Assembly: GCF_004357765.1 (NCBI RefSeq)
Contig: NZ_SMTE01000013.1
Location: forward strand, 108,743-172,742
DNA from: Pseudomonas putida
GTDB lineage: Bacteria > Pseudomonadota > Gammaproteobacteria > Pseudomonadales > Pseudomonadaceae
Direction: 5' to 3'
DNA: 64,000 bases
In this document: positions 52,535 through 61,074 of the stretch, in pieces
How positions within the stretch are numbered: position 1 is the stretch's first letter
Layout: each line of letters opens with the position of its first letter
Position numbers and translations under genes: made by a program
The notes under the pieces: model-generated
Database searches by the model: none
What the model saw: only the letters and a program-made list of their open reading frames with translations
Told to the model about the DNA's origin: nothing

Positions 52535-52572
52535 AAACATGTAGTCATATATATGAATATATGAACATATAG
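52535..52572. promoter_or_regulatory. AT-rich operator region upstream of the amidohydrolase operon
   Basis: Interleaved CATAT/ATATG and GAATATATGAAC repeats between the amidohydrolase start and the GntR gene end form overlapping dyads in an otherwise GC-rich genome. This is the expected place for the GntR regulator to bind. Confidence 0.45.
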
Positions 52573-52623
52573 CCAGCCGTGTGGCGCTGTCAATCAGCGA
52601 ACGATCAGGGGTAATCAGAAAGC

Positions 52624-52645
52624 GGCGCCCCGATCCAGGGGCGCC
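52624..52645 (-). terminator. Terminator of the GntR regulator gene
   Basis: GGCGCCCC-gatcca-GGGGCGCC is a perfect 8-bp stem 9 nt past the stop. A short T-rich tail (CTTTCTG) follows on the minus strand. Confidence 0.7.
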
Positions 52646-52653
52646 ATCGACCA

Positions 52654-53385
52654 TCAACGAATGTCGATGCGGTAACGGAAGTGCTGGGCATGCCCTCGCG
52701 ACCGGCGCCACTCGAGCGGGTTGCCGGCATAGTCGCGGGCCAGGCGCTCGATCACCACCACCGGGGTTTGCACCGGCAGTTGCAAGAGGCGGGCATGCTC
52801 CTCGGCGGCCGCTTCGGCGGTGAGCACCTCTTCAGCCGAAGCCACCACCTGGCCGCACAGGCTTTCGTAGATGGGATACAGCAAAGGCCCCATCGTATTC
52901 AGTTCGACCTGCAACAACGGCTGGAACAGTGCTCGCGACAGCCAGATCTCTTCTGCCAGCACCGGCTGGGCGCCCAGCAGACGCACACGCAGGATTCGGA
53001 TCGCTTGCTCGCCTTCCTGCAGGCCCAGTGCCTGGGCAGCGACAGCCGGGGCTGGCAGCGGGTCGACAGAGAGGATACGGCTGTCAGGCATCAGCCGTTC
53101 GCCATGGGCACCCTCGAACCGGAAGAAACGAAACAGCGAGGACTGGAACTGCGGGCGGCGGATGAAGGTGCCACGGCCCTGCTGGCGCTCCAGCACGCCT
53201 TCGGCCACCAGGGCGTCGACCGCCTTGCGTACGGTGCCGACGGACATGTCGAATTCACTGGCCAGTGCCGCCTCGGTGGCGATCGCCTCGCCTGGGCGCC
53301 AGCGGTGATTGGCGATCTGAGCGATCAGGTGGTCACGCAGCAGTTGGTAACGGGGTAGTCGGGCATCACCGGACAATTGGGGCAT
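52654..53385 (-). CDS. GntR-family (HutC subfamily) transcriptional regulator
   Basis: A 243-aa regulator with a winged HTH (about 10-75: YQLLRDHLIAQIANHRWRPGEAIATEAALASEFDMSVGTVRKAVDALVAEGVLERQQGRGTF) and a UTRA effector domain of the HutC type (about 95-235). ATG 53385 has GAGAG upstream; an ATG 21 bases earlier lacks a ribosome site. It lies upstream of the amidohydrolase-permease genes on the same strand and probably represses them. The effector is unknown. Confidence 0.9.
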   Translation of the reverse strand: MPQLSGDARLPRYQLLRDHLIAQIANHRWRPGEAIATEAALASEFDMSVGTVRKAVDALVAEGVLERQQGRGTFIRRPQFQSSLFRFFRFEGAHGERLMPDSRILSVDPLPAPAVAAQALGLQEGEQAIRILRVRLLGAQPVLAEEIWLSRALFQPLLQVELNTMGPLLYPIYESLCGQVVASAEEVLTAEAAAEEHARLLQLPVQTPVVVIERLARDYAGNPLEWRRSRGHAQHFRYRIDIR

Positions 53386-53583
53386 GGGACGCTCTCGGTT
53401 TTTCATGCAAACATCTATAGGTCTGACCGGTTGAAAGGATTCCCGGTGGGGGGCCTGCTGTCAATCCTCCGTCGCCAGCGCTGATGGTCAGGGCCTACAA
53501 CCAATGTCGGCGCTGACGAACCGTCGCCTGCATGCCAGACTGACTGATCGGGACCGCGTTATCTTTCTTGCTCCGGAGTTTCC

Positions 53584-56500
53584 ATGTCGTTGTCCAGCGG
53601 GCTGATCGCCGTGGTCGCCCTGGCCTATATGGCCATCATGTTCGCCATCGCCTTCTACGGCGACCGTCGCAGCACACCATTGCCGCCGCGCCTGCGTGCC
53701 TGGGTGTACAGCCTGTCGCTGGCGGTGTACTGCACCAGCTGGACGTTCTTCGGCGCGGTCGGCCAGGCCGCCGAACAGCTCTGGGCGTTCTTGCCCATCT
53801 ACCTGGGCCCTGTGCTGCTGATGATCTTCGCGCCGTGGGTGCTGCAGAAGATGGTGCTGATCAGCAAACAGCAGAACATCACCTCGATCGCCGACTTCAT
53901 CGCCGCACGCTACGGCAAGTCGCAGAGCCTGGCGGTGGTGGTGGCGCTGATCTGTCTGGTCGGCGTGCTGCCGTACATCGCATTGCAGCTCAAGGGCATC
54001 GTGCTCGGCGTCAATCTGCTGATCGGCGCCAACGCCGACGCCACCGGCACCCGCGTGCAGGACACCGCGTTGGTGGTGTCGCTGGTGCTGGCGCTGTTCG
54101 CCATTGTCTTCGGCACCCGCAGTTTGGACGTCACCGAGCACCACCGCGGCATGGTCCTGGCGATCGCCTTCGAATCGCTGATCAAACTACTGGCCTTTCT
54201 CGCCGTGGGCGTGTTCGTGGTCTTCAACTTGTACGATGGCTTCGACGACCTGCTGGGCCAGGCACGCCAGGCGGTGCAGCTCGACAGCTATTGGCAGGAG
54301 ACCATCAATTGGCCGTCGATGGTGGTGCAGACCGCCGTGGCGATGATGGCGATCATCTGTCTGCCACGGCAATTCCACGTCACCGTGGTGGAGAACATCG
54401 AGCCACAGGACATGCGCCTGGCGCGCTGGGTGTTCCCGGCCTACCTGGCTTTGGCGGCGCTGTTCGTGGTGCCGATCGCCCTGGCCGGGCAGATGTTGCT
54501 GCCGGGCGCGGTGATTTCCGACTCGTTCGTCATCAGCCTGCCGCTGGCCGAGGCGCATCCGAGCCTGGCCCTGCTGGCGTTCATCGGCGGCGCCTCGGCG
54601 GCTACCGGCATGGTCATCGTCGAGGCCGTGGCGCTGTCGACCATGGTTTCCAACGACATGCTGCTGCCGTGGCTGTTGCGCCGCAATAACGCCGAGCGCC
54701 CGTTCGAAGCGTTTCGCCATTGGATGCTGTCGGTGCGCCGGGTGACCATCGTGGTCATCCTGCTGCTGGCCTATGTCAGCTACCGCCTGCTCGGCTCCAC
54801 CGCGAGCCTGGCGACCATCGGCCAGATCGCCTTCGCCGCCGTCACCCAGCTGACCCCGGCCATGCTCGGCGCGCTGTACTGGAAGCAGGCCAACCGCCGC
54901 GGCGTGTTCGCCGGCCTGGCGGCAGGGATATTCCTGTGGTTCTACACCCTGGTGCTGCCGATCACCGCACAAAGCCTGGGCTGGTCGCTGGAACTGTTCC
55001 CGGGCCTTGCCTGGCTGCACGGCAACCCGCTGAACCTGCCCATCACGCCGCTCACCCAGGGCGTGGTGCTCTCGCTGGCAGGCAACTTCACACTGTTCGC
55101 CTGGGTCTCGATCCTGTCGCGCACGCGGGTTTCCGAGCACTGGCAGGCCGGGCGTTTCATCGGCCAGCAGCCTGCCCGCCTGAGCAGCAAGCCGTTGCTG
55201 GCGGTGCAGATCGACGACCTGCTCAACCTGGCCGCGCGCTTCGTCGGTGAAGAACGCGCACGGCAAAGCTTCATCCGCTTCGCCTACCGCCAAGGCAAGG
55301 GCTTCAACCCCAACCAGAACGCCGACGGCGACTGGATCGAACATACCGAGCGCCTGCTCGCCGGCGTGCTCGGCACGTCCTCCACGCGCGCGGTGGTCAA
55401 GGCAGCCATCGAAGGCCGCGACATGCAGCTCGAAGATGTCGTGCGTATCGCCGACGAAGCCAGCGAGGTGCTGCAATTCAACCGCGCCTTGCTGCAAGGC
55501 GCCATCGAGAACATCAACCAGGGCATCAGCGTGGTCGACCAGAATCTGCACCTGGTGGCCTGGAACCGTCGCTACCTGGAACTGTTCAACTACCCCGACG
55601 GGCTGATCAGCGTCGGCCGACCGATTGCCGACATCATCCGCTATAACGCCGAACGCGGCCTGTGCGGGCCTGGCGAAGCACAGGTCCACGTAGCTCGCCG
55701 CCTGCACTGGATGCGCCAAGGTCGGGCGCATTCCTCCGAGCGGCTGTTCCCCAACGGACGGGTGATCGAGCTGATCGGCAACCCGATGCCCGGTGGCGGT
55801 TTCGTCATGAGCTTCACCGACATCACGCCGTTCCGCGAAGCCGAACAGGCGCTGCGCGAAGCCAATGAAAGCCTTGAGCAAAGGGTGGCCGAGCGCACCC
55901 ACGAGCTGTCGCAGTTGAACCAGGCGCTGAGCGAAGCCAAGAGCCAGGCCGAGGCGGTCAGCCAGTCCAAGAGCCGCTTCCTGGCCGCGGTCAGCCATGA
56001 CCTGATGCAACCGCTCAATGCAGCGAGGCTGTTCTCCGCCGCACTGTCTCAGCAGGCTGAGGGCGCCATGAACGAGGAGGCGCAGCAACTGGTGCAACAT
56101 ATGGACAGCTCGTTGCGCTCGGCCGAGGAACTGATCAGCGACCTTCTCGACATCTCTCGCCTGGAAAACGGCAAGGTCACGCCCGACGCCAAACCCTTCG
56201 CCCTCAACGAGCTGTTCGACACCCTGGGGGCGGAGTTCAAGCTGCTGGCGGCGGAGAAGGGACTGGAGTTCCGTCTGCGTGGCAGCCGCCTGCGTATCGA
56301 CAGCGATATGAAGCTGCTGCGCCGGGTGCTGCAGAACTTCCTGACCAATGCCCTCCGTTACGGCAAGGGACCGATCCTGCTGGGTGTGCGCCGCCAGGGC
56401 CAGCGTTTGTGGCTGGAGGTGTGGGATCGCGGACCGGGGATCGCCGACGACAAGCTGCAGGTGATCTTCCAGGAGTTCAAACGCCTGGACAGCCATCAGA

Positions 56501-57060
56501 CCCGCGCCGAAAAAGGCCTGGGCCTGGGCCTGGCGATCGCCGACGGCCTGTGCCGGGTGCTGGGTCATCCGCTGGAGGTCCGCTCGTGGCCAGGCCGCGG
56601 CACGGTGTTCCGAGTCAGCGTGCCGATCGCCCATCAGGCCGCTCCGGCGCCGGCCCTCGCGGTAGAACAGAGCGCTCAACCACTGGCTGGGCTGCAGGTG
56701 CTCTGCGTGGATAACGAAGAAAGCATTCTGATCGGCATGCACAGCCTGCTCAGCCGCTGGGGCTGCCAGGTCTGGACGGCACGCAACCGGGAAGAATGCG
56801 AGGCGTTGCTGACCAAGGGCATGCGCCCGCATTTGGCGCTGGTGGACTACCACCTCGACGACGGCGAGACCGGCACCGAGCTGATGGGCTGGCTACGCAC
56901 GCGCCTCGGCGAGCCGGTTCCGGGTGTGGTGATCAGCGCCGATGGGCGCAACGAGACCATTGCCTCGGTCCATGCCGCCGGGCTCGACTACCTGGCAAAG
57001 CCGGTCAAGCCGGCGGCCTTGCGCGCCCTGCTCAACCGTCATCTGAGCCTGGCTCAGTAA
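53584..57060 (+). CDS. crbS: SSS-domain hybrid histidine kinase CrbS (MxtR)
   Basis: A 1158-aa hybrid sensor kinase. An N-terminal sodium:solute symporter-like domain with about 13 hydrophobic segments spans 1-500. A linker of STAC type and a PAS domain follow (to about 765), then a coiled stretch, the HisKA domain with His805 in AVSHDLMQPLN, the ATPase (NFLTNALRYG, LGLGLAIADGL) and a C-terminal receiver with Asp1088 in LALVDYHLDD. This order matches CrbS/MxtR, which with the LuxR-type regulator CrbR/ErdR switches on acs and acetate-uptake genes. CrbR is not in the window. The 3' end overlaps convergent rmuC by 29 bp. Confidence 0.9.
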   Translation: MSLSSGLIAVVALAYMAIMFAIAFYGDRRSTPLPPRLRAWVYSLSLAVYCTSWTFFGAVGQAAEQLWAFLPIYLGPVLLMIFAPWVLQKMVLISKQQNITSIADFIAARYGKSQSLAVVVALICLVGVLPYIALQLKGIVLGVNLLIGANADATGTRVQDTALVVSLVLALFAIVFGTRSLDVTEHHRGMVLAIAFESLIKLLAFLAVGVFVVFNLYDGFDDLLGQARQAVQLDSYWQETINWPSMVVQTAVAMMAIICLPRQFHVTVVENIEPQDMRLARWVFPAYLALAALFVVPIALAGQMLLPGAVISDSFVISLPLAEAHPSLALLAFIGGASAATGMVIVEAVALSTMVSNDMLLPWLLRRNNAERPFEAFRHWMLSVRRVTIVVILLLAYVSYRLLGSTASLATIGQIAFAAVTQLTPAMLGALYWKQANRRGVFAGLAAGIFLWFYTLVLPITAQSLGWSLELFPGLAWLHGNPLNLPITPLTQGVVLSLAGNFTLFAWVSILSRTRVSEHWQAGRFIGQQPARLSSKPLLAVQIDDLLNLAARFVGEERARQSFIRFAYRQGKGFNPNQNADGDWIEHTERLLAGVLGTSSTRAVVKAAIEGRDMQLEDVVRIADEASEVLQFNRALLQGAIENINQGISVVDQNLHLVAWNRRYLELFNYPDGLISVGRPIADIIRYNAERGLCGPGEAQVHVARRLHWMRQGRAHSSERLFPNGRVIELIGNPMPGGGFVMSFTDITPFREAEQALREANESLEQRVAERTHELSQLNQALSEAKSQAEAVSQSKSRFLAAVSHDLMQPLNAARLFSAALSQQAEGAMNEEAQQLVQHMDSSLRSAEELISDLLDISRLENGKVTPDAKPFALNELFDTLGAEFKLLAAEKGLEFRLRGSRLRIDSDMKLLRRVLQNFLTNALRYGKGPILLGVRRQGQRLWLEVWDRGPGIADDKLQVIFQEFKRLDSHQTRAEKGLGLGLAIADGLCRVLGHPLEVRSWPGRGTVFRVSVPIAHQAAPAPALAVEQSAQPLAGLQVLCVDNEESILIGMHSLLSRWGCQVWTARNREECEALLTKGMRPHLALVDYHLDDGETGTELMGWLRTRLGEPVPGVVISADGRNETIASVHAAGLDYLAKPVKPAALRALLNRHLSLAQ

Positions 57061-58519
57061 CCGCCTCGCCGGCCAGCGCCTCGTCGGACAGTGCCCGCTC
57101 CAGCAGGTCGGCCGGCAGACTCTTGCTCGCCCGCGCGCCGAGCAGCTTGAGCTGCTCGCTGCGGCTGACGAGGTTGCCACGCCCCTCGCAGAGCTTGTTG
57201 CGCGCCGAAGCATAGGCTTTGTCCACCTGCTGCAGACGATTGCCCAGCTCGTCCAGATCCTGGATGAACAGCACGAACTTGTCGTAGAGCCATCCTGCGC
57301 GCTCGGCGATCTCCCGCGCGTTCTGGCCCTGACGCTCCTGTTTCCACAGGCTGTCGATGACCCGCAGGGTCGCCAGCAGCGTGGTCGGGCTGACGATGAC
57401 GATCTGTCGATCGAAGGCCTCCTGGAACAGGTTGGGCTCGGCCTGCAAGGCTGCCGAGAATGCCGCTTCGATAGGCACGAAGAGCAGGACGAAATCCAGG
57501 CTGTGCAGACCTTCGAGACGGCTGTAGTCCTTGCTCGACAAGCCTTTGACATGGCTGCGCAACGATTGCACGTGTTGCTTTAGCGCGTTTTCGTCGTTGT
57601 TGCTGACGAACTGTTGGTAGGCGGTGAGACTGACTTTAGCGTCCACCACGACCTGCTTGTCGCCAGGCAGCATGATCAACACATCGGGCTGGAAGCGTTC
57701 GCCATCGGCGCTTTTGAGGCTGACCTGGGTCTGGTATTCACGACCTTTTTCAAGCCCCGCGTGCTCCAGTACCCGCTCGAGAATCAGCTCGCCCCAGTTA
57801 CCCTGGGTTTTCTGCCCCTTGAGCGCTTGGGTCAGGTTGGTCGCCTCGTCGGACAAGCGCAGATTGAGCTGCTGCAGACGTTCCAGCTCCTTGCCCAGGG
57901 AGAATCGCTCGCGCGCTTCTTGCTGGTAGCTCTCCTCCACACGCTTCTCGAAAGCCTGGATGCGCTCCTTCAGCGGGTCGAGCAATTGCCCCAGGTGCTG
58001 CTGGCTGGTCTGGGCGAAGCGTTGCTCGCGCTCGTCGAAGATCTTCGTGGCCAGGTCGGCGAACTGGGCACGCAGCGTATCGCGGGCCTCCTGCAGATCG
58101 TCCAGGCGCTGTTGGTGACTTTCCTGCTGCTCGCGCAGCTCGGCTTGCAGCCCGGCAGCCTGGGCCTCGAGCCGACGCAACTCGGCCTCGCGGTTGGCAC
58201 GCTCGAGGTTCCAGGCATGGGCGGCATCGCGGGCGTTGTCGCGCTCGATCTGCAAAAGCTCCAGTTCGCGGCCTTGAGCGGCCAACTGGGCCTGCTTGAC
58301 GGTGTTGGCTTCGCTGAGGTCGCTGATCTCGTCGCGATTGGCCTCGAGCTGGGCTTGCAGGCCTTCCTGGGCAAGCTGCGCGCTGTGCAGGCGCTCCTCC
58401 AGCAACGCGTGCTCCCCCTCGCGGCGGCTATAGCGACGCTGTTGCTGGATGACCCAGCCCACGCATGGCACCGCCGCCATTACGATGCCCAGCAGGATGC
58501 TGGTCAGATCCACTGCCAT
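57032..58519 (-). CDS. rmuC: DNA recombination protein RmuC
   Basis: A 495-aa membrane-anchored coiled-coil protein with a nuclease-like domain. An N-terminal membrane helix (about 5-24) is followed by a long coiled coil (about 30-200) and the RmuC domain (about 220-440: QKTQGNWGELILERVLEHAGLEKGREYQTQ and LIMLPGDKQVVVDAKVSLTAYQQF, with PD-D/ExK-like residues). It limits inversions at short inverted repeats in E. coli. It is monocistronic and converges on crbS with a 29-bp overlap of coding ends. Confidence 0.93.
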   Translation of the reverse strand: MAVDLTSILLGIVMAAVPCVGWVIQQQRRYSRREGEHALLEERLHSAQLAQEGLQAQLEANRDEISDLSEANTVKQAQLAAQGRELELLQIERDNARDAAHAWNLERANREAELRRLEAQAAGLQAELREQQESHQQRLDDLQEARDTLRAQFADLATKIFDEREQRFAQTSQQHLGQLLDPLKERIQAFEKRVEESYQQEARERFSLGKELERLQQLNLRLSDEATNLTQALKGQKTQGNWGELILERVLEHAGLEKGREYQTQVSLKSADGERFQPDVLIMLPGDKQVVVDAKVSLTAYQQFVSNNDENALKQHVQSLRSHVKGLSSKDYSRLEGLHSLDFVLLFVPIEAAFSAALQAEPNLFQEAFDRQIVIVSPTTLLATLRVIDSLWKQERQGQNAREIAERAGWLYDKFVLFIQDLDELGNRLQQVDKAYASARNKLCEGRGNLVSRSEQLKLLGARASKSLPADLLERALSDEALAGEAVTEPGSDDG

Positions 58520-58591
58520 GGTTACCCCGATCGATGCTGATACAAATGCAGTGCAGCTTATCAGCCTGACGGACGGGCTGCCTGTGCCGCA

Positions 58592-59014
58592 TCACCCCTC
58601 AGGAAACCACAGCCTGAGCAAACCACGCGCCTCCTGCGAGCCCTGCCCCGCGGCCAGCTCCAGCCAGTACCGCGCCTGCTCCGGCTCGCTGGACTGGCAC
58701 ACCCGCGCATACTCCAACTGGGCCCGCCGGTCCCCGGCGCGGGCTGCCTGGCGCAGCAGTTCGTGGCCAATACGCCGATCACGGGAATTTCCGCAATCGC
58801 GACAGAGCATCTGTCCCAGGCGACTCTGCGCCACAACCACGCCCTGGCGCGCCGGCTGCTTGAGCAGGCGCCCGGCCAGATGCTTGACCTGGGGTTTGTC
58901 CCCCAGGCGCGGACTGTCGAGCAACCATAAGGCCACTTTGAGGGAAAAACGTTTGGCAGGCGCCGCCGACGACGGTGCAGCGGGTGGGACGAGTGATTTA
59001 CCGCGAAACTTCAT
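58592..59014 (-). CDS. Small Sel1/TPR-like repeat protein
   Basis: A 140-aa cytoplasmic protein starting MKFRGKSLVPP (ATG 59014; a TTG 18 bases earlier is possible). The C-terminal half carries Sel1-like helical repeats, seen as RIGHELLRQAARAGDRRAQLEYARVC and EPEQARYWLELAAGQGSQEARGLL. A CRDCGNSRD pair of cysteines lies just before them. Function is unknown; Sel1 repeats mediate protein contacts. It is upstream of rmuC on the same strand with a 72-bp gap. Confidence 0.75.
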   Translation of the reverse strand: MKFRGKSLVPPAAPSSAAPAKRFSLKVALWLLDSPRLGDKPQVKHLAGRLLKQPARQGVVVAQSRLGQMLCRDCGNSRDRRIGHELLRQAARAGDRRAQLEYARVCQSSEPEQARYWLELAAGQGSQEARGLLRLWFPEG

Positions 59015-59221
59015 GACCAGGCAGCATGGCAATTCGAAAAGCGCGCCACTCTACTCTTTTTTCGTTCTTCAGGCGCGCAGATTCCCATTGGATGGAAAAA
59101 ATTTTAAATGATCTTTTCTTGACGCTTCCGATCGTCGGACCGGACAGTCAGTCGGTGCTCGACAATTGTCGGATGGTCCTGCAGATTGCTGGCACGCCCG
59201 TTCTAGAGCAAGCGCTTTGGA

Positions 59222-59244
59222 CAATCCACAGTTCCTGTGGATAA
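59222..59244. repeat. Second inverted DnaA-box-like pair
   Basis: CAATCCACA-gttcc-TGTGGATAA. The right arm is a perfect DnaA box on the minus strand and the left arm matches 7 of 9. The spacer is 5 nt, as in the pair at 27033-27061. Confidence 0.45.
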
Positions 59245-59296
59245 GTCGGTGGACAACGCCTCTAAAGGGCTCTCAAACCCCCGTAAAACGGGGGCC

Positions 59297-59318
59297 TCAG
59301 TCAAACTGACGATTTTTT
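59297..59318 (+). terminator. Possible intrinsic terminator in the gene-poor region
   Basis: TCAGT-caa-ACTGA followed, after two bases, by a T-rich stretch (GATTTTTT). The stem is short. It is preceded by a stable CCCCCGT/ACGGGGG hairpin at 59278-59294, so together they may end an unannotated transcript. Confidence 0.35.
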
Positions 59319-59973
59319 CACCAGCAAAAATTAGTGTTTTTTTTCATTGACTTAAGGCGCTAGTCAAGTCATTGGCGAGCGTCTGTGGCCTTGTTGCCGA
59401 CCCGTTACAACCCGCACTGCAAATGTGCACAACCGGCTTGGTTGGCGGACGATGATGCACTGAATCAGCACATCGTGGCGGTTCCCGGATCGTTCACCCC
59501 CTTCACAGCCATGGTGATTGACGCCATAATGTTCGGCTCCTCGAAGCACAAGTGAAAGTGCTTGCCAAATACCTGCATCTGCGCTAAGGTGCGCTCCGTT
59601 AGTACCCAGCTGAAAGTCAATTCCGGCCATTCGAGTCCTTGCTGCCCATTCTTCTGTGCGCGTCACAGAGATGCCCGCCGCTGAAACCAGGACCGGCCAA
59701 TCGATGATTCACTCGCCAGCCTTCCGCTGCCCAAGCACGAATCACGTGACAGATTGATCAGGATCCAGCCCGGCAGCCTAGAACCTTGGCCCCGGAGCAT
59801 TGCCTGCCTTCTGAAGTACCTACCAGTCAGCCCAAGCGCCCCTATTTGATTGCGCCCTCTCTGGCTGCCCTGTTCCGGTCAGGTTCGTTCGTCCCTTAAT
59901 AAAGGCGTCACTGGAACGTTTCTATCATGCACGGATCTTAATCCCCGTGTTTAAAGCAGGAACATCCAACAAC

Positions 59974-60198
59974 ATGCACACTCATCATCAAATTCAGGCT
60001 GCCATTGGCACCCTCTCCCAGGCCTTTTCGCCGTTGAAATGCCTCATCGTGGCTCCCCGCAAGGGCAGCTTCAGTTTCACCCTGGTGGACGAGCACGGCG
60101 TCGCCTGCCACACCGAGCGCCTGTACCCAGAACAGTACAGCCGATCGGAGCCATTGCAGGCAGTCATCGCCCGTACACGTCAGTCACTGACCGCGTGA
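59974..60198 (+). CDS. Small Pseudomonas-type protein (DUF3509-like)
   Basis: A 74-aa protein, MHTHHQIQAAIGTLSQAFSP at its start, then APRKGSFSFTLVDEHGVACHTERLYPEQYS. It looks like the DUF3509 family of small cytoplasmic proteins restricted to Pseudomonas, though I cannot confirm by search. AGGAA lies 12 bases before the ATG; a GTG at 59947 would add nine residues but has no ribosome site. No partner gene; function is unknown. The next 248 bases up to the following gene hold no clear ORF. Confidence 0.65.
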   Translation: MHTHHQIQAAIGTLSQAFSPLKCLIVAPRKGSFSFTLVDEHGVACHTERLYPEQYSRSEPLQAVIARTRQSLTA

Positions 60199-60446
60199 GC
60201 GGCGAATACCTTGGTATTCAGCCGCTGAATGCAGCCGTCTCCCGTACAGCCATTGGTTCTTGGCGTAATTGCCACAAGGCATATGGCGCGGGGCGACGGG
60301 CCGCAATCGATTTAAAAACAGCCTTTTACACCCGCATTATCACACTACACTTCAACTCGAGCGGTGCGAGCCGCTTCCGGCGGGCCTGACCATTCACTAG
60401 CTGCCAAGCTCCAGCGCCCGTCGGCTCATTACTGCTCGAGGGCATT

Positions 60447-60929
60447 ATGAGTATTGCCGCGAAGGAATTGTGTCAGTATGTGATCCGGCCAACCCTGGTC
60501 TACCTCAACCGTCATTGCGCCAGCGCTGAAGCTTTGTTGCTGGGCGTTGCCGCCAGCCAGTCGGCCCTCGGCTCGGTACTGCATGATCGGCGCGGGCACG
60601 GCCTGTACCGGATCGGCGAGCAACGTCACCAGGCCCTATGGGACCAGTACCTGGCCCGCGACCCAGACCTTGCCAGCCTCGTCCGCGGCCTGGCCAGTCA
60701 GCACGCCTTCCTCGGCGGCCCTTACCTGGAACTGGCCGTCAATCTGCGTTACTCCACCGCCATCGCCTGGATGCTCATCGAGGAGCACGCTGCGCCATTG
60801 CCGGCGGCCGACGACTTACTCGGGCTGGCACGAATCTGGCGCCAGGTGTTCCATCCGCAAGGCCGCCTGCGCGACTTCACGGTCGCCTGGCAGACCTGCG
60901 TCTCGCAAAAGATCCCACAGGCCTCGTAA
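60447..60929 (+). CDS. Hypothetical helical protein upstream of fadL
   Basis: I do not recognise a characterised family. The 160-aa product begins MSIAAKELCQYVIRPTLVYLNRH and appears all-helical, with GVAASQSALG and HGLYRIGEQRHQALWDQYLARDP in the middle. No signal peptide or membrane span is seen. A loose relative may be phage-lysozyme-like or muramidase-type folds, given the YRIGEQRHQALWDQYLA stretch, but I cannot support that. It lies 145 bp upstream of fadL on the same strand and is probably conserved in Pseudomonas at this place. Confidence 0.72.
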   Translation: MSIAAKELCQYVIRPTLVYLNRHCASAEALLLGVAASQSALGSVLHDRRGHGLYRIGEQRHQALWDQYLARDPDLASLVRGLASQHAFLGGPYLELAVNLRYSTAIAWMLIEEHAAPLPAADDLLGLARIWRQVFHPQGRLRDFTVAWQTCVSQKIPQAS

Positions 60930-61074
60930 GACTGGTCCTACATTGTGATGAGATAAAAAGGAATTTTGGTCGGATTGTCCTACAAAAGCGCTCTATCTCC
61001 TGCGTTTGAGCCTATAGCGCGGCGCGTGATTTGTTGGTAGCTTTTCGCCCCGGAGACCTCAAGGAGTTCTAATA

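Larger units (their letters stand above)
59015..59973. other. Gene-poor 0.96-kb region
   Basis: I find no convincing CDS. Composition is more AT-rich than the genome, with runs such as TTTTTTTT near 59337. It holds a weak DnaA-box-like inverted pair (59222-59244), a CCCCCGT-aaa-ACGGGGG hairpin (59278-59294), a TCAGT-caa-ACTGA stem followed by six T (59297-59318), and TTGACT/AGTCAA (59347-59367). A 100-aa minus-strand frame at 59364-59666 has no ribosome site or recognisable content. The region could host a small RNA or promoters. Confidence 0.6.

Noticed and set aside
54187-56853. 888-aa minus-strand open frame inside crbS
   Set aside because: Long but antisense to a gene with all kinase motifs intact; no homologous content and the His/Gln-rich composition of a shadow frame.
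59189-59206. TGGCACGCCCGTTCT as a sigma-54 promoter
   Set aside because: The -24 block fits but there is no GC at the required 10-nt spacing.
59364-59666. 100-aa minus-strand frame in the gene-poor gap
   Set aside because: No ribosome site, no recognisable motif, and codon use unlike neighbouring genes.
61026-61074. PsrA-type fatty-acid operator before fadL
   Set aside because: A single GTTTG half is present without its partner; no palindrome fits.
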